From Sinimarinibacterium arenosum (GTDB lineage Bacteria > Pseudomonadota > Gammaproteobacteria > Nevskiales > Nevskiaceae): 64,000 bases of DNA. Shown one piece after another: positions 55,169 to 63,638 of this stretch. The translations under genes and the position numbers were made by a program. The stretch is taken from assembly GCF_005047655.1 (NCBI RefSeq), contig NZ_SUKF01000001.1, positions 655,927-719,926 on the forward strand, written 5' to 3'. The notes under the pieces are model-generated. The model ran no database searches, was not told where the DNA came from, and saw nothing but the letters and a program-made list of their open reading frames with translations. Position 1 is the stretch's first letter; the number at the start of each line of letters is the position of its first letter.

Positions 55169-55501
55169 ATGAAATATCTGTGTCTGGTCTACAGCGACGA
55201 ACGCGCGCTGGAAGGGTTTCCCGATGCCGAATGCATGGCCTGCGGCGACGCCCTGCGTGCGAGCGGGCAGATGATTGCGGCCGAGGCGCTGCAGCCGGTG
55301 GCGACGGCGACGACGTTGCGCGTGCGTGACGGCAAGGTCTCGATCACCGATGGCCCGTTTGCCGAAACCAAGGAGCAGCTGGCCGGCTTCTATCTGATCG
55401 AGGCGGCGGATCTGGACGAAGCGCTGAAGATCGCCGCGAAGATTCCACCGGCACGGGTCGGCAGCATCGAGGTACGGCCGATCCGGCAGCTGGCGCCCTG
55501 A
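55169..55501 (+). CDS. YCII/DGPF-domain protein
   Basis: A 110-aa YCII-related protein with the DGPF motif: VSITDGPFAETKEQLAGFYL. I choose ATG 55169 (MKYLCLVYSDE) over ATG 55166 because GGAGG lies 5 bp from it. It is first of a series of small proteins that ends with an ECF42-type sigma factor; DGPF proteins are the hallmark partners of that sigma group. Their biochemical role is not established. Confidence 0.88.
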   Translation: MKYLCLVYSDERALEGFPDAECMACGDALRASGQMIAAEALQPVATATTLRVRDGKVSITDGPFAETKEQLAGFYLIEAADLDEALKIAAKIPPARVGSIEVRPIRQLAP

Positions 55502-55606
55502 GGCGGGAGCGGGAGTTTTCTCGCCGCTGTCGAAATCAGCGTGCCGTGTTCGACCAGGGATATCCATCCAGGCGTATCAATCGATACGCAGCAGGAGTTC
55601 CGAGGT

Positions 55607-55987
55607 ATGAAATACATCTGTCTGGCCTATGAGGATGAGGCGATTCTGGATGCGCTGTCGTCCGAGGAATGGGCGGCGCTGCGCGAGGAGACGCTGGAGT
55701 ACGTCGAGGCGCTGACGCGCAGTGGTCACCATCAGGCGTCGGCGCCGCTGGAGTCCGTGCGCACGGCAACGACCGTGCGCGTCCGCAATGGCAGGCTGTC
55801 CGCGACGGACGGTCCCTACACCGAAACCAAGGAGACCCTGGGCGGGTTTTTCATCATCGAGGCCCGCGATCTGAACGAGGCGATCCAGATCGCGGGGCGC
55901 TGGCCGTCGGCACGCTTCGGCAGCATTGAAGTGCGTCCGCTGGCCGACGCACTGCGCGCCGAAAGCCGCTATGGCGCACCCAGCTGA
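55607..55987 (+). CDS. YCII/DGPF-domain protein
   Basis: A 126-aa second DGPF-type protein: MKYICLAYEDEAILDALS, then LSATDGPYTETKETLGGFFI, with Tyr in place of Phe in the motif. A dimeric ferredoxin-like fold is expected. It starts at ATG 55607 after a GAGG. A spacer of about 105 bp separates it from the first copy, so they are paralogues within one locus. Confidence 0.88.
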   Translation: MKYICLAYEDEAILDALSSEEWAALREETLEYVEALTRSGHHQASAPLESVRTATTVRVRNGRLSATDGPYTETKETLGGFFIIEARDLNEAIQIAGRWPSARFGSIEVRPLADALRAESRYGAPS

Positions 55988-56033
55988 ACCCGCCGCAGGC
56001 GACCTTTGCACTGAGTAAACCGGAGTGAAGCCG

Positions 56034-56681
56034 ATGTCCCTGAGTCTGTATTTCCACCCGCTGTCGTCGTTCTGCCACAAGGCGCTGATCGCGCTGTACG
56101 AGAATGCGGTGCCATTCACGCCGGAGTTCATCGATCTGTCCGACCCGGCATCGCGTGCGCGGCTGCTGGCCCTGTGGCCGATCGGCAAGTTTCCGGTGCT
56201 GCACGACGCGGCGCGCAATCACGTCGTGCCCGAAGCCAGCATCATCATCGAGTACCTGCATCAGCACTATCCCGGGCCGACGCCGCTGATTCCCAAGGAT
56301 CCCGGCGGGGCGCGGCAGATGCGCATGTACGACCGCTTCTTTGACCTGTACGTGAATACGCCGATGCAGAAGATCGTCACCGACCGCCTGCGGCCGGAAG
56401 GGCAGGGCGACGCCTTCGGGGTGGCGCAGGCGCGTGCCCAGCTGTACACGGCGCTGGACATGATCGAGCACGACATGCGCGGTCGAACCTGGGTGATGGG
56501 CGAGACCTTCACCATGGCCGACTGCGCGGCCGCGCCCGCCCTGTACTACGCCAATGTTGTGCAGCCGTTCGCCGACAGCCATCCGATCGCCGCGGCGTAT
56601 CTGCAGCGCCTCAGTGCGCGCCCGTCGTACGCGCGCGTGCTGGCGGAGGCGCAGCCGTATCTGGCGATGATGCCGAACTAG
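56034..56681 (+). CDS. Glutathione S-transferase family protein
   Basis: A 215-aa GST with both domains: the thioredoxin-like N-terminal part (LSLYFHPLSSFCHKALIALY, then PEASIIIEYLHQHYPG) and the helical C-terminal part (FTMADCAAAPALYYAN). It starts at ATG 56034 with GGAG 8 bp upstream. It lies inside the DGPF/ECF42 series, suggesting a shared role in detoxification. Confidence 0.9.
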   Translation: MSLSLYFHPLSSFCHKALIALYENAVPFTPEFIDLSDPASRARLLALWPIGKFPVLHDAARNHVVPEASIIIEYLHQHYPGPTPLIPKDPGGARQMRMYDRFFDLYVNTPMQKIVTDRLRPEGQGDAFGVAQARAQLYTALDMIEHDMRGRTWVMGETFTMADCAAAPALYYANVVQPFADSHPIAAAYLQRLSARPSYARVLAEAQPYLAMMPN

Positions 56682-56798
56682 CGTGATGCGATGTCGATTT
56701 CCGGCGTGCTGATTCGACGATATGGGGAGGCGCTGCAGCACCGCCGCCGGGCGCATCGCGAGTCGGGTGCCAAACACTCATTGATCCGGAGTACAGAC

Positions 56799-57218
56799 AT
56801 GCGATTCATGATGCTGATGATCCCCAAGGGATATGAGACCGCCGCACCGGGAACGATGCCGGACGCCGACGCTGTGGCGGCGATGATGAAGTACAACGAG
56901 GCGTTGCAGCAGGCCGGCGTGCTGGTGAGCCTGGACGGCCTGCATCCGCCGTCCGCCGGCGCGCGGGTTTCGTTCAAGGGTGGCAAGCCGGTGGTCACCG
57001 ACGGTCCGTTCGCCGAGGTCAAGGAAGTGCTGGGCGGCTACTGGATGATCCGCGTGAACTCGCGCGAGGAGGCGATCGAATGGGCCAAGCGCTGCCCGGC
57101 GTCTGACAACGAAATCATTGAGATCCGTCAGGTCCAGGAGTTCGAGGAATTTCCGGACGACGTGCAACAGGCCGCGGCGGGTTTTCGCGACATGCAGGAG
57201 GCGATCGGTCAGCGCTGA
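56799..57218 (+). CDS. YCII/DGPF-domain protein
   Basis: A 139-aa third DGPF protein: MRFMMLMIPKGYETAAPG, then PVVTDGPFAEVKEVLGGYWM, with a longer acidic C-terminal helix than the other two. GGAG lies 8 bp before ATG 56799; the open frame extends farther without homology. Confidence 0.88.
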   Translation: MRFMMLMIPKGYETAAPGTMPDADAVAAMMKYNEALQQAGVLVSLDGLHPPSAGARVSFKGGKPVVTDGPFAEVKEVLGGYWMIRVNSREEAIEWAKRCPASDNEIIEIRQVQEFEEFPDDVQQAAAGFRDMQEAIGQR

Positions 57219-57264
57219 GCGCCGGTCCCGCGCACACAGTCATCAGCTGATTTGGAGAGACACG

Positions 57265-57675
57265 ATGTCAAAACAGATCTTCGTCAATCTGCCGGTCCGG
57301 GATCTGGACAGGGCCAAGGCTTTCTTCGGGCAGCTCGGCTTCACCTTCAATCCGCAGTTCACCGACGCCACCGCCGCGTGCATGGTCGTCTCCGACAGCA
57401 TTTTCGTGATGCTGCTGACGCACGAGAAATTTTCCGGATTCACCCCGGGCCCCATTTGCGATGCCAGGCAAAGCACTGAAGTGCTGGTGTGCCTGAGTTG
57501 CGACAGCCGCAACGAGGTGGATGAACTCGTGCGCAAGGCGCTGGCCGCAGGCGGTTCGACCTTTCGCGAGCCCGAGGATCACGGCTTCATGTACGGCCAT
57601 GCGTTCCGCGATCTCGATGGACACGTCTGGGAATTGGCGTACGTCGACATGACGGCGATGCCGACACAGCCGTAA
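57265..57675 (+). CDS. VOC-family (glyoxalase-like) protein
   Basis: A 136-aa vicinal-oxygen-chelate protein: VNLPVRDLDRAKAFFGQLGF opening and DLDGHVWELAYVDM at the end, with two beta-alpha-beta-beta-beta modules. Likely metal ligands are few, so the activity is open. It is a member of the DGPF/ECF42 gene series. Confidence 0.85.
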   Translation: MSKQIFVNLPVRDLDRAKAFFGQLGFTFNPQFTDATAACMVVSDSIFVMLLTHEKFSGFTPGPICDARQSTEVLVCLSCDSRNEVDELVRKALAAGGSTFREPEDHGFMYGHAFRDLDGHVWELAYVDMTAMPTQP

Positions 57676-57700
57676 GACCGCATTCAACGGAGACAAGGAC

Positions 57701-58156
57701 ATGAGCACAGTGAACTATCGGCCCGAAGGCATGCACACGGTGACGCCGCATCTGGTCTGCGCCGGCGCAGCAGCCGCCATCGACTTCTACGCCAAGGCCT
57801 TTGGCGCCGAGGAACTACATCGCTTGCCGGCACCGGACGGGCGCCTGATGCACGCCGCGGTACGGATCGGCGATTCGGTGGTGATGCTGGTCGACGAGAT
57901 GCCCGAGCACGGTGCGCTCGGACCGCTATCCCTGAAGGGCTCGCCGGTGACGGTGCATCTGTACGTCGAGGATGTCGATGCGGTGGTGGCGCAGGCGGTG
58001 GCCGCCGGTGCCACCGTGATGATGCCGGTCGCCGACATGTTCTGGGGTGATCGCTACGGCATCGTCATCGATCCGTTCGGACATCACTGGTCGGTGGCGA
58101 CGCATCAGCGTGACCTGACATTCGACGACATGCAGCGCGCGATGCGCGAGATGTAG
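57701..58156 (+). CDS. PhnB-like VOC-family protein
   Basis: A 151-aa VOC protein of the PhnB type: TPHLVCAGAAAAIDFYAKAF, MPVADMFWGDRYGIVIDPFG and HHWSVATH. It lies 25 bp after the preceding VOC gene. Function not established; often found beside ECF sigma and DGPF genes. Confidence 0.87.
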   Translation: MSTVNYRPEGMHTVTPHLVCAGAAAAIDFYAKAFGAEELHRLPAPDGRLMHAAVRIGDSVVMLVDEMPEHGALGPLSLKGSPVTVHLYVEDVDAVVAQAVAAGATVMMPVADMFWGDRYGIVIDPFGHHWSVATHQRDLTFDDMQRAMREM

Positions 58157-58191
58157 CTCGCCCCTATCGTTCAATCAAGCGGAGACCTTCG

Positions 58192-58551
58192 ATGGCCTAT
58201 GTGGATGGATTCATTGTGCCGGTGCCGCTGGAGCGGCTGCCGGATTACACGCGTATGGCGCGCAAGGCCGGCAGGATCTGGCGCGAACATGGTGCGCTGG
58301 CCTTCTTTGAATCGGTGGCGGATGACGTCAAGCCGGGCAAGTGGACCTCGTTCCCGCAGAGCGTCAAGTTGAAGCCGGGCGAGACGGTGATGTTCTCCTA
58401 CATCGTGTTCAGGAATCGCGCGCACCGCGACAAGGTCAATGCCAGGGTGATGCAGGACCCGAGGCTTGGCGACATGATGCAGCCCCAGTGCATGCCGTTC
58501 GATGCCAAGCGCATGATCTATGGCGGTTTCAAGGGGCTGGTCGATCTGTAG
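58192..58551 (+). CDS. DUF1428-family protein
   Basis: A 119-aa protein: MAYVDGFIVPVPLERLPDYT, then a conserved SYIVFRNRAHRDKVNARVM and PFDAKRMIYGGF. This matches DUF1428, a dimeric alpha-beta-barrel-type fold like YCII. It ends the small-protein series, with about 75 bp to the sigma factor start. Confidence 0.88.
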   Translation: MAYVDGFIVPVPLERLPDYTRMARKAGRIWREHGALAFFESVADDVKPGKWTSFPQSVKLKPGETVMFSYIVFRNRAHRDKVNARVMQDPRLGDMMQPQCMPFDAKRMIYGGFKGLVDL

Positions 58552-58626
58552 CTCCGGCTCGGCGGCTTGAATTATCGACCGCGAGACGGCGTAATCGGCG
58601 TCCTCATCGGCAGCAGGACGCAGGGG

Positions 58627-59904
58627 ATGGGCGACGTAAGCGAGGCGCACCGGCAGGCCGAGGCGGTTTACCGCAACGAGTCGCGCCGCGTGCTCGCCAC
58701 ACTGATCCGTCTGCTCGGCGATTTCGAGCTGGCCGAGGAAGCGTTGCACGATGCCTTCGCCGCCGCCATCGAGCAGTGGCCGCGGGACGGCATCCCGTCG
58801 AATCCGCGTGCGTGGCTGGTGTCGGCAGGGCGTTTCAAGGCCATCGACAACATCCGCCGTCGTGCGCGCTTCGATGCCTCGCAGCAGCACCTGATCGATC
58901 AGATGGACCTGAGTGCCGGTGATCCGGCCACCGCAGACGATGACAGCGTCGAGGACGACCGCCTGCGGCTGATCTTCACCTGCTGCCATCCGGCGCTGAC
59001 GCCGGACGCGCAGATCGCGCTGACCCTGCGCGAGGTCTGCGGTCTGACCACCGAGGAGATCGCCCGGGCATTTCTGATGCCGTCGTCGACCCTGGCCCAG
59101 CGCATCGTGCGCGCCAAGGCCAAGATCCGCGATGCACGCATTCCGTATGCGGTGCCCGATCGCGCCGAGTTGCCCGAACGCCTCGACAGCGTCCTGCGGG
59201 TGATCTATCTGGTGTTCAACGAAGGCTACTCGGCGTCTTCCGGTCACGCCGTGACACGGCAGGACCTGTCGGTCGAGGCGATCCGGATCGGACGTTTGTT
59301 GCTGGAGCTGCTGCCTGATCCGGAAGTGGCCGGTCTGCTCGCACTGATGCTGCTGCAGGAATCGCGCAGCGCCGCACGCAGCACCGCTGACGGCGATGTC
59401 GTCTTGCTGGAGCATCAGGATCGCGGCTTGTGGAATCAGGCGCAGATTGCCGAAGGTTCGGCGCTGGTGCAGCGCGCTCTGCGTTCGCGCCGGTTCGGGC
59501 CGTACACGGTGCAGGCGGCCATCGCCGCCGTGCACGCCGAAGCCAGGACAGCCGCCGAGACCGACTGGCCGCAGATCGTCGGCCTGTATGACCTGCTGCT
59601 GCGCATCGAGCCGTCGCCGGTGATCGAGCTCAACCGTGCCGTTGCTGTCGCCATGCGCGACGGACCGCAGGCAGGCCTCGCGCTGATCGACGCGCTGCTC
59701 GCTCGCGGCGAGTTGAACGGCTATCTGTTCGCCCATTCGGCCCGCGCCGAACTGTGTCATCGCATCGGTCACCATGCCGACGCACGGGCGGCCTGGACAC
59801 AGGCCCTGGCCCTGGCACATCAGGCGCCGGAGCGGCGATTTCTGCAACGCCGGCTGGCTGAAACGGCCGGTCCGGGCGGCGCCGCAGGGGCAGACCGGGC
59901 CTGA
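58627..59904 (+). CDS. ECF42-type sigma factor with long C-terminal extension
   Basis: A 425-aa sigma factor. Region 2 (AVYRNESRRVLATLIRLLGD, then AWLVSAGRFKAIDNIRRR) and region 4 (LTLREVCGLTTEEIARAFLM and STLAQRIVRAKAKIRDA) fill the first about 190 residues. The rest is a helical extension with VIYLVFNEGYSASSG and TPR-like pairs. This architecture and the DGPF neighbours define ECF42, in which the extension replaces an anti-sigma factor. I prefer ATG 58627; TTG 58567 adds 20 residues. Confidence 0.92.
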   Translation: MGDVSEAHRQAEAVYRNESRRVLATLIRLLGDFELAEEALHDAFAAAIEQWPRDGIPSNPRAWLVSAGRFKAIDNIRRRARFDASQQHLIDQMDLSAGDPATADDDSVEDDRLRLIFTCCHPALTPDAQIALTLREVCGLTTEEIARAFLMPSSTLAQRIVRAKAKIRDARIPYAVPDRAELPERLDSVLRVIYLVFNEGYSASSGHAVTRQDLSVEAIRIGRLLLELLPDPEVAGLLALMLLQESRSAARSTADGDVVLLEHQDRGLWNQAQIAEGSALVQRALRSRRFGPYTVQAAIAAVHAEARTAAETDWPQIVGLYDLLLRIEPSPVIELNRAVAVAMRDGPQAGLALIDALLARGELNGYLFAHSARAELCHRIGHHADARAAWTQALALAHQAPERRFLQRRLAETAGPGGAAGADRA

Positions 59905-59914
59905 GGCCGCCGGA

Positions 59915-59943
59915 TTGACGGACGCGCGGCTCCTCACTATCAT
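59915..59943 (+). promoter_or_regulatory. tRNA-Val promoter
   Basis: TTGACG (59915-59920), an exact 17-bp spacer, TATCAT (59938-59943), then a GC-rich discriminator typical of stringently controlled stable-RNA promoters. Confidence 0.8.
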
Positions 59944-59971
59944 TCCGCCCCCCGAATCGGGGAAGTTTTCT

Positions 59972-60046
59972 GGACAGTTAGCTCAGCGGTAGAGCATCGC
60001 TTTCACACGGCGGGGGTCACAGGTTCAATCCCTGTACTGTCCACCA
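59972..60046 (+). tRNA. tRNA-Val (anticodon CAC)
   Basis: A 75-nt cloverleaf with encoded CCA. The acceptor pairs GGACAGT with ACTGTCC, the D stem is GCTC/GAGC, the anticodon stem TCGCT/GGCGG has loop TTCACAC (anticodon CAC, reads GTG), and the T stem is ACAGG/CCTGT. Its 3' end is the likely attachment site of the following integrative element. Confidence 0.95.
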
Positions 60047-60061
60047 GAATTCAAACAAGAC

Positions 60062-60094
60062 GCCCTCGGCACAGCGATGTGCCGGGGGCTTTTT
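60062..60094 (+). terminator. Intrinsic terminator after tRNA-Val
   Basis: GCCCTCGGCACA (60062-60073), loop GCGA, TGTGCCGGGGGC (60078-60089), TTTTT. The 12-bp stem has one G-T pair. Confidence 0.92.
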
Positions 60095-60184
60095 GTTTCA
60101 ATCACTTGCGCTCTACCAACTGCTTGCATCAATGATGGGCGCTCAACATTTTACCTGCACACGAAAGTCAGGCGTGATCCGCCG

Positions 60185-60223
60185 GTGCCCATCTGGTGCC
60201 CAAACTGTGCCCATCCGTGCCCA
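60185..60223 (+). repeat. Four GTGCCCA direct repeats, about one helical turn apart
   Basis: Copies start at 60185, 60196, 60207 and 60217. They lie 140 bp inside the element from the tRNA end, the usual place for integrase arm-type sites. The rest of 60095-60298 has no gene. Confidence 0.6.
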
Positions 60224-60298
60224 TGTGATTTGCGAACGAAGCAGAATTGACCCTCGCTTCCCGTGCCCGTGTTGACCATGCAGCTTTAGCTGCGGGCA

Positions 60299-60514
60299 TT
60301 AGTTCTGATCGGGTTCGTTAACGAACTCGAGTAAGTCTCCAACTGTGCAGTTGAACAAGCGGCACAGCCGATCGAGTGCGTCAATGTCGACGCGAGTGGC
60401 AGTCTCCCGATAGAGCAGCGTCACCATATTTCGGTGAATGCCCGTCATGCGCGAAACGTCTATTACGCGCAGTTTTCGTTCGCCCATCATGCGAGATAGA
60501 TGGCATCGAATCAC
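60299..60514 (-). CDS. Cro/C1-family HTH regulator
   Basis: A 71-aa lambda-repressor-like HTH (HTH_26 type): LRVIDVSRMTGIHRNMVTLL, then DIDALDRLCRLFNCTVGDLL. I choose GTG 60512-60514 with GGAG 7 bp upstream; TTG 60526 is the longer option. It is divergent from the excisionase/integrase operon and probably represses it through the AAGTCGA repeats. Confidence 0.85.
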   Translation of the reverse strand: MIRCHLSRMMGERKLRVIDVSRMTGIHRNMVTLLYRETATRVDIDALDRLCRLFNCTVGDLLEFVNEPDQN

Positions 60515-60553
60515 TTTAGTCTCCAAAAAGTCGAACAGAACGACAAAAAGTTC

Positions 60554-60618
60554 TTGACAACGTCGTTTTGACGAGTAGGATGTCGTTCAGGATGACATCA
60601 AGTCGAAAAGATCGACTT
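60554..60618 (+). promoter_or_regulatory. Rightward promoter with AAGTCGA inverted repeat
   Basis: TTGACA (60554-60559), a 16-bp spacer, TAGGAT (60576-60581), then AAGTCGA-AAAGA-TCGACTT (60600-60618). Further GTCGAA/GTCGTT copies lie around it (60530-60590), suggesting several operator half-sites for the divergent regulator. Confidence 0.65.
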
Positions 60619-60659
60619 AAATGCGTCCAGGTCGAAATCATGTTTTGGAGGGCGTCGAA

Positions 60660-60896
60660 ATGCAAGAGCAGACATACCTGACAACCGAGGAGCTATCGGC
60701 ACGGATCAAGTACGACCCGCGAACGATTCGGGAGCGGCTGAAGGACTCGGTACTGCTGGAGGGGCGGCACTACATCCGTCCATTCGGAGGGAGAAAGATC
60801 CTCTTTATTTGGGAGGCGATTCGCGAGGACATCGGAGGACGTGATGATCGCGTCTGCATGATTCCCATGGCGTCGGGTGGGGTGTGCCATGGCTAG
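60660..60896 (+). CDS. Excisionase-like small DNA-binding protein
   Basis: A 78-aa protein beginning MQEQTYLTTEELSARIKYDP, then RTIRERLKDSVLLEGRHYIR: a winged-helix/HTH_17 opening as in excisionases. GGAGG lies 8 bp before ATG 60660. Its stop overlaps the integrase start by 8 bp, the standard xis-int coupling. The C-terminal tail has no similarity that I recognise. Confidence 0.75.
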   Translation: MQEQTYLTTEELSARIKYDPRTIRERLKDSVLLEGRHYIRPFGGRKILFIWEAIREDIGGRDDRVCMIPMASGGVCHG

Positions 60897-62124
60897 TATT
60901 CGAACTCGGCAGGGACGGCTCTTTTTTGATTTCAGGTATCGCGGCGTTCGCTGTCGCGAGCTGACCGCACTGGGCGATACACCTGCCAATCGCAACCGTC
61001 TTCAGGGCGTGCTCAAGAAGATCGAGCAGGACATCGCACTGGGTACGTTCGACTACGGAAAATATTTTCCGAATTCGTCGATGGCCCAGCACTTCAGGGA
61101 TCTGGATTCAGCAAGCAAGGCCGAATCCGATCCCGGATTGAGCGATGGCACACCGCTGCTACGGGATTTCGTCGACGACTGGATGCGGGATAGAAGCGTC
61201 GAGTGGCGACACAGCTATCGCGAATCGGTCGAAAGCATCCTGAACAAGCACCTCCTGCCTGCGCTTGGCGACAAGCGCCTTGGACAGATTGATCGTTCCA
61301 GCGTAATGGCATTGCGCGCCCGCCTCGCATCGGGAACAGAGCGGGAAGGGGGCAAGGCCAGGAAGCCCGCCACCGTCAATCGGATCATGGGCATTCTGAG
61401 CATGATCTGCGACGAGGCCAACCTGCGGCATGGCATTGCCAATCCGCTGGTTTCCGTGAAGCGACTCAAGGTCCAGCGTGTCGACATCGAACCCTTCTCG
61501 ATCGACGAGGTTCGCCTGCTGATCAGCCGTGTGCGACCGGACTACTCGGACTATCTCGCGGTGCGCTTCTTTACCGGCATGCGCAGCGGCGAAGCCAACG
61601 GGCTGAGGTGGGAACACATTGATTTTGAGCGTCGCGAGATTCGCATTCGCGAAACGTTCGTCAGAGGTCGGACGGAGTACACCAAGACGGACGGTTCGCA
61701 ACGCGAGATTCAAATGTCCAACCCGGTGTACGAAGCCCTCAGGCGGATGGAAGCGCGAACACGTGCGATCGGTGCCTATGTCTTCTGCTCCAGGAATGGA
61801 CTGCCGATCGACAACCACAACTTCGTCAATCGAGTCTGGAATCCGTTGCTCCGTCACCTCGGCCTGAAGCCACGACGCCCGTATCAGATGCGCCACACCT
61901 GCGCGACCTTGTGGCTGGGTGCTGGAGAAAATCCGGAATGGATTGCCCGGCAGCTTGGCCACACCACTACCGAAATGCTGTTTCGCGTCTACAGCCGATT
62001 TGTTCCAAACCTCACGCGCCGTGATGGATCCGCGTTCGATCACATGGTTTCAGCCGCATTGCAGACACAGCCCAGTGCAAATCAGTACACGTCCATTTCT
62101 TCCCAGGAGAACAGTCATGTCTAA
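60889..62124 (+). CDS. int: Tyrosine integrase of the tRNA-Val element
   Basis: A 411-aa phage-type integrase. The N-terminal DUF3596-like arm domain (MASIRTRQGRLFFDFRYRGV) is followed by a core-binding domain (about 95-185) and the catalytic domain: Arg in FFTGMRSGEANGLRW, YQMRHTCATLWLGAG, RQLGHTT and Tyr in FRVYSRF. ATG 60889 is preferred over GTG 60877. It recombines at the tRNA-Val 3' end. The downstream gene overlaps it by 8 bp. Confidence 0.94.
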   Translation: MASIRTRQGRLFFDFRYRGVRCRELTALGDTPANRNRLQGVLKKIEQDIALGTFDYGKYFPNSSMAQHFRDLDSASKAESDPGLSDGTPLLRDFVDDWMRDRSVEWRHSYRESVESILNKHLLPALGDKRLGQIDRSSVMALRARLASGTEREGGKARKPATVNRIMGILSMICDEANLRHGIANPLVSVKRLKVQRVDIEPFSIDEVRLLISRVRPDYSDYLAVRFFTGMRSGEANGLRWEHIDFERREIRIRETFVRGRTEYTKTDGSQREIQMSNPVYEALRRMEARTRAIGAYVFCSRNGLPIDNHNFVNRVWNPLLRHLGLKPRRPYQMRHTCATLWLGAGENPEWIARQLGHTTTEMLFRVYSRFVPNLTRRDGSAFDHMVSAALQTQPSANQYTSISSQENSHV

Positions 62125-62416
62125 GGCCAAAGTTGCTGCGTTCATTCAACAGGATCGCCAGGATCGTGATCTGAAACAGCGGTCAGTGGCGCTGGCCGCG
62201 ACGCTGATGCGGCAGTTCCAGATCAATCCATGCGGCATCGATCTGGTGTGCTGGCTGGCCAATGCGAAATGCCGGAACAACGAGGAAGCCCTTCGACACT
62301 GGACCCTTCGCCAGATCAAGGGAGACCGCGCCACGCAGGACGTGGGTGCGCTTGATGAGTTGTCCAAGCGACTCAACCGTCGGTTGAGCTGCTTGCGGGA
62401 TGCCTTCCCGTACTGA
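62117..62416 (+). CDS. Small hypothetical protein after the integrase
   Basis: A 99-aa basic, helical protein starting at ATG 62117 after AGGAGA, overlapping int by 8 bp. Several Cys (NPCGIDLVCWLANAKCRNNE) could form a metal site, but the spacing is not one I recognise. It is probably cotranscribed with int. The stretch 62417-62592 has no gene. Confidence 0.65.
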   Translation: MSKAKVAAFIQQDRQDRDLKQRSVALAATLMRQFQINPCGIDLVCWLANAKCRNNEEALRHWTLRQIKGDRATQDVGALDELSKRLNRRLSCLRDAFPY

Positions 62417-62592
62417 GGAGGAAGTGCATTTTAAGAACGAGGAGGGCGTGCGCCGAAGGGCGCCGGGCCAACAGGCGAGAGGGAAGGGCGGTCACGACGT
62501 CAGTCCTCGGGTCAGTTGCGGGGCGACCTTTACAGCTATCTCATTGATCTGCGTGCTGCGAGGTGCAGCGCGCCTGCAGCGGAGAAAGACTG

Positions 62593-62844
62593 ATGTCCCA
62601 GTCCAAGATGCCGAACTTTCAACGGATGCTTCACTTCCGGTTGCGCAATGTTCCGGACCAGGAGTTACGTGTTCTCGAAGATGATGAGGGGTGGCTTTAC
62701 ATCTATCGGCTGATGGGGACACCCGACTTTGGTCCGTACCTGAAAGACGAGCTCATGAGCATGTTCGAGATCGAGTCGGAGCCATGGGCGATCAGACAGG
62801 TCCGAGTGAAATCGGACGCTGAGGATGATGGTGAGCGATCGTGA
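62593..62844 (+). CDS. Small hypothetical protein
   Basis: An 83-aa protein with GGAG 8 bp before ATG 62593. A mixed alpha/beta pattern is visible (FRLRNVPDQELRVLEDDEGW). It overlaps the following gene as ATGA-type coupling. No family recognised. Confidence 0.65.
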   Translation: MSQSKMPNFQRMLHFRLRNVPDQELRVLEDDEGWLYIYRLMGTPDFGPYLKDELMSMFEIESEPWAIRQVRVKSDAEDDGERS

Positions 62845-63413
62845 GCTCAAAGCGGCGGAACAACGTCCTGCTGGAAATGGCAGGACTGACCGAGAGTGAA
62901 CACGGGAAGTCCCGTGAACGGATCAACCTCCCTGTCGCCGAGGATTCAAATCCTCACGCGGGTCAGTTCACGCTTGCGGAGCAGGGGACGCTGGCCGTTG
63001 TCGGAATGGTCCGGAATGCATCTGCGGATGAGGACGCGAGAACGGCGAGGTGGCAGGCGCAGGAAGTCGTCGCTTACCTGTTCCGGACAGCACTCCCGAT
63101 CGATGAAGCGGCAACTTTGCTTGCGATCGATTCGGAGCAGGTACTCAGGCGTGTCGAAGCCGGAACGCTGCTGGCCATCTCATCGAACGGCCAAGTTCGC
63201 ATTCCGGCACTGCAGTTCGATCACGGCGCGGAGGTTCCAAACTTGAGCGATGTCCTACGTGCGCTTCCCCAGGGCATGGATGCCGTGGAAGTGCTTTCGT
63301 GGTGGGTGACGCCCAATGAGGATCTTGCCGGGGGAGTTTCGCCCAGGGAGTTTCTGCTTCAGGGTGGAGATGTCCGAGCCGTTCTGAGATACGCGATGGA
63401 TACTTTTCAATAG
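62841..63413 (+). CDS. Protein with MbcA/ParS-antitoxin-like C-terminus
   Basis: A 190-aa soluble protein. A helix-turn-helix-like stretch is at about 85-110 (LPIDEAATLLAIDSEQVLRR). The C-terminal DAVEVLSWWVTPNEDLAGGV then SPREFLLQGGDVRAVLRY resembles the toxin-binding domain of Xre/MbcA/ParS antitoxins (W...PN..L.G..P...L..G). No RES-type toxin follows; after it come about 460 bp of doubtful coding and an IS element. It starts with GTG 62841 overlapping the previous gene. Confidence 0.65.
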   Translation: MSSKRRNNVLLEMAGLTESEHGKSRERINLPVAEDSNPHAGQFTLAEQGTLAVVGMVRNASADEDARTARWQAQEVVAYLFRTALPIDEAATLLAIDSEQVLRRVEAGTLLAISSNGQVRIPALQFDHGAEVPNLSDVLRALPQGMDAVEVLSWWVTPNEDLAGGVSPREFLLQGGDVRAVLRYAMDTFQ

Positions 63414-63638
63414 CGCTGTCTCAAGATTTGAGAACGAAGCGGAGTAGGGTTCATCGGCGTGATACGTCGGAATAGGGCGATGATCAGCAATGCAGACATA
63501 CCGTCGTAGCTGAATCTTCCGTCCAGTGCGTCGGAGAGGGAGCACCTGGCATCGTGTGCGCGCACGAAATGGAACGTCCCGGACAATGTGATTGGTGCCC
63601 TGCTCGGGTAGCAGGACTAACGGCATTCACATGTGGAC

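Noticed and set aside
54968..55567. N-terminal extension of the SGNH esterase frame
   Set aside because: It would remove the clear lipoprotein signal at 54967 from the N-terminus and runs antisense to the YCII gene.
58171..59943. 590-codon minus-strand frame opposite the ECF42 sigma gene
   Set aside because: Antisense to a complete sigma factor; low-complexity His/Arg composition.
60185..60223. GTGCCCA repeats as a CRISPR array
   Set aside because: Seven-base repeats at 10-11-bp steps without spacers of CRISPR length; fits integrase arm sites.
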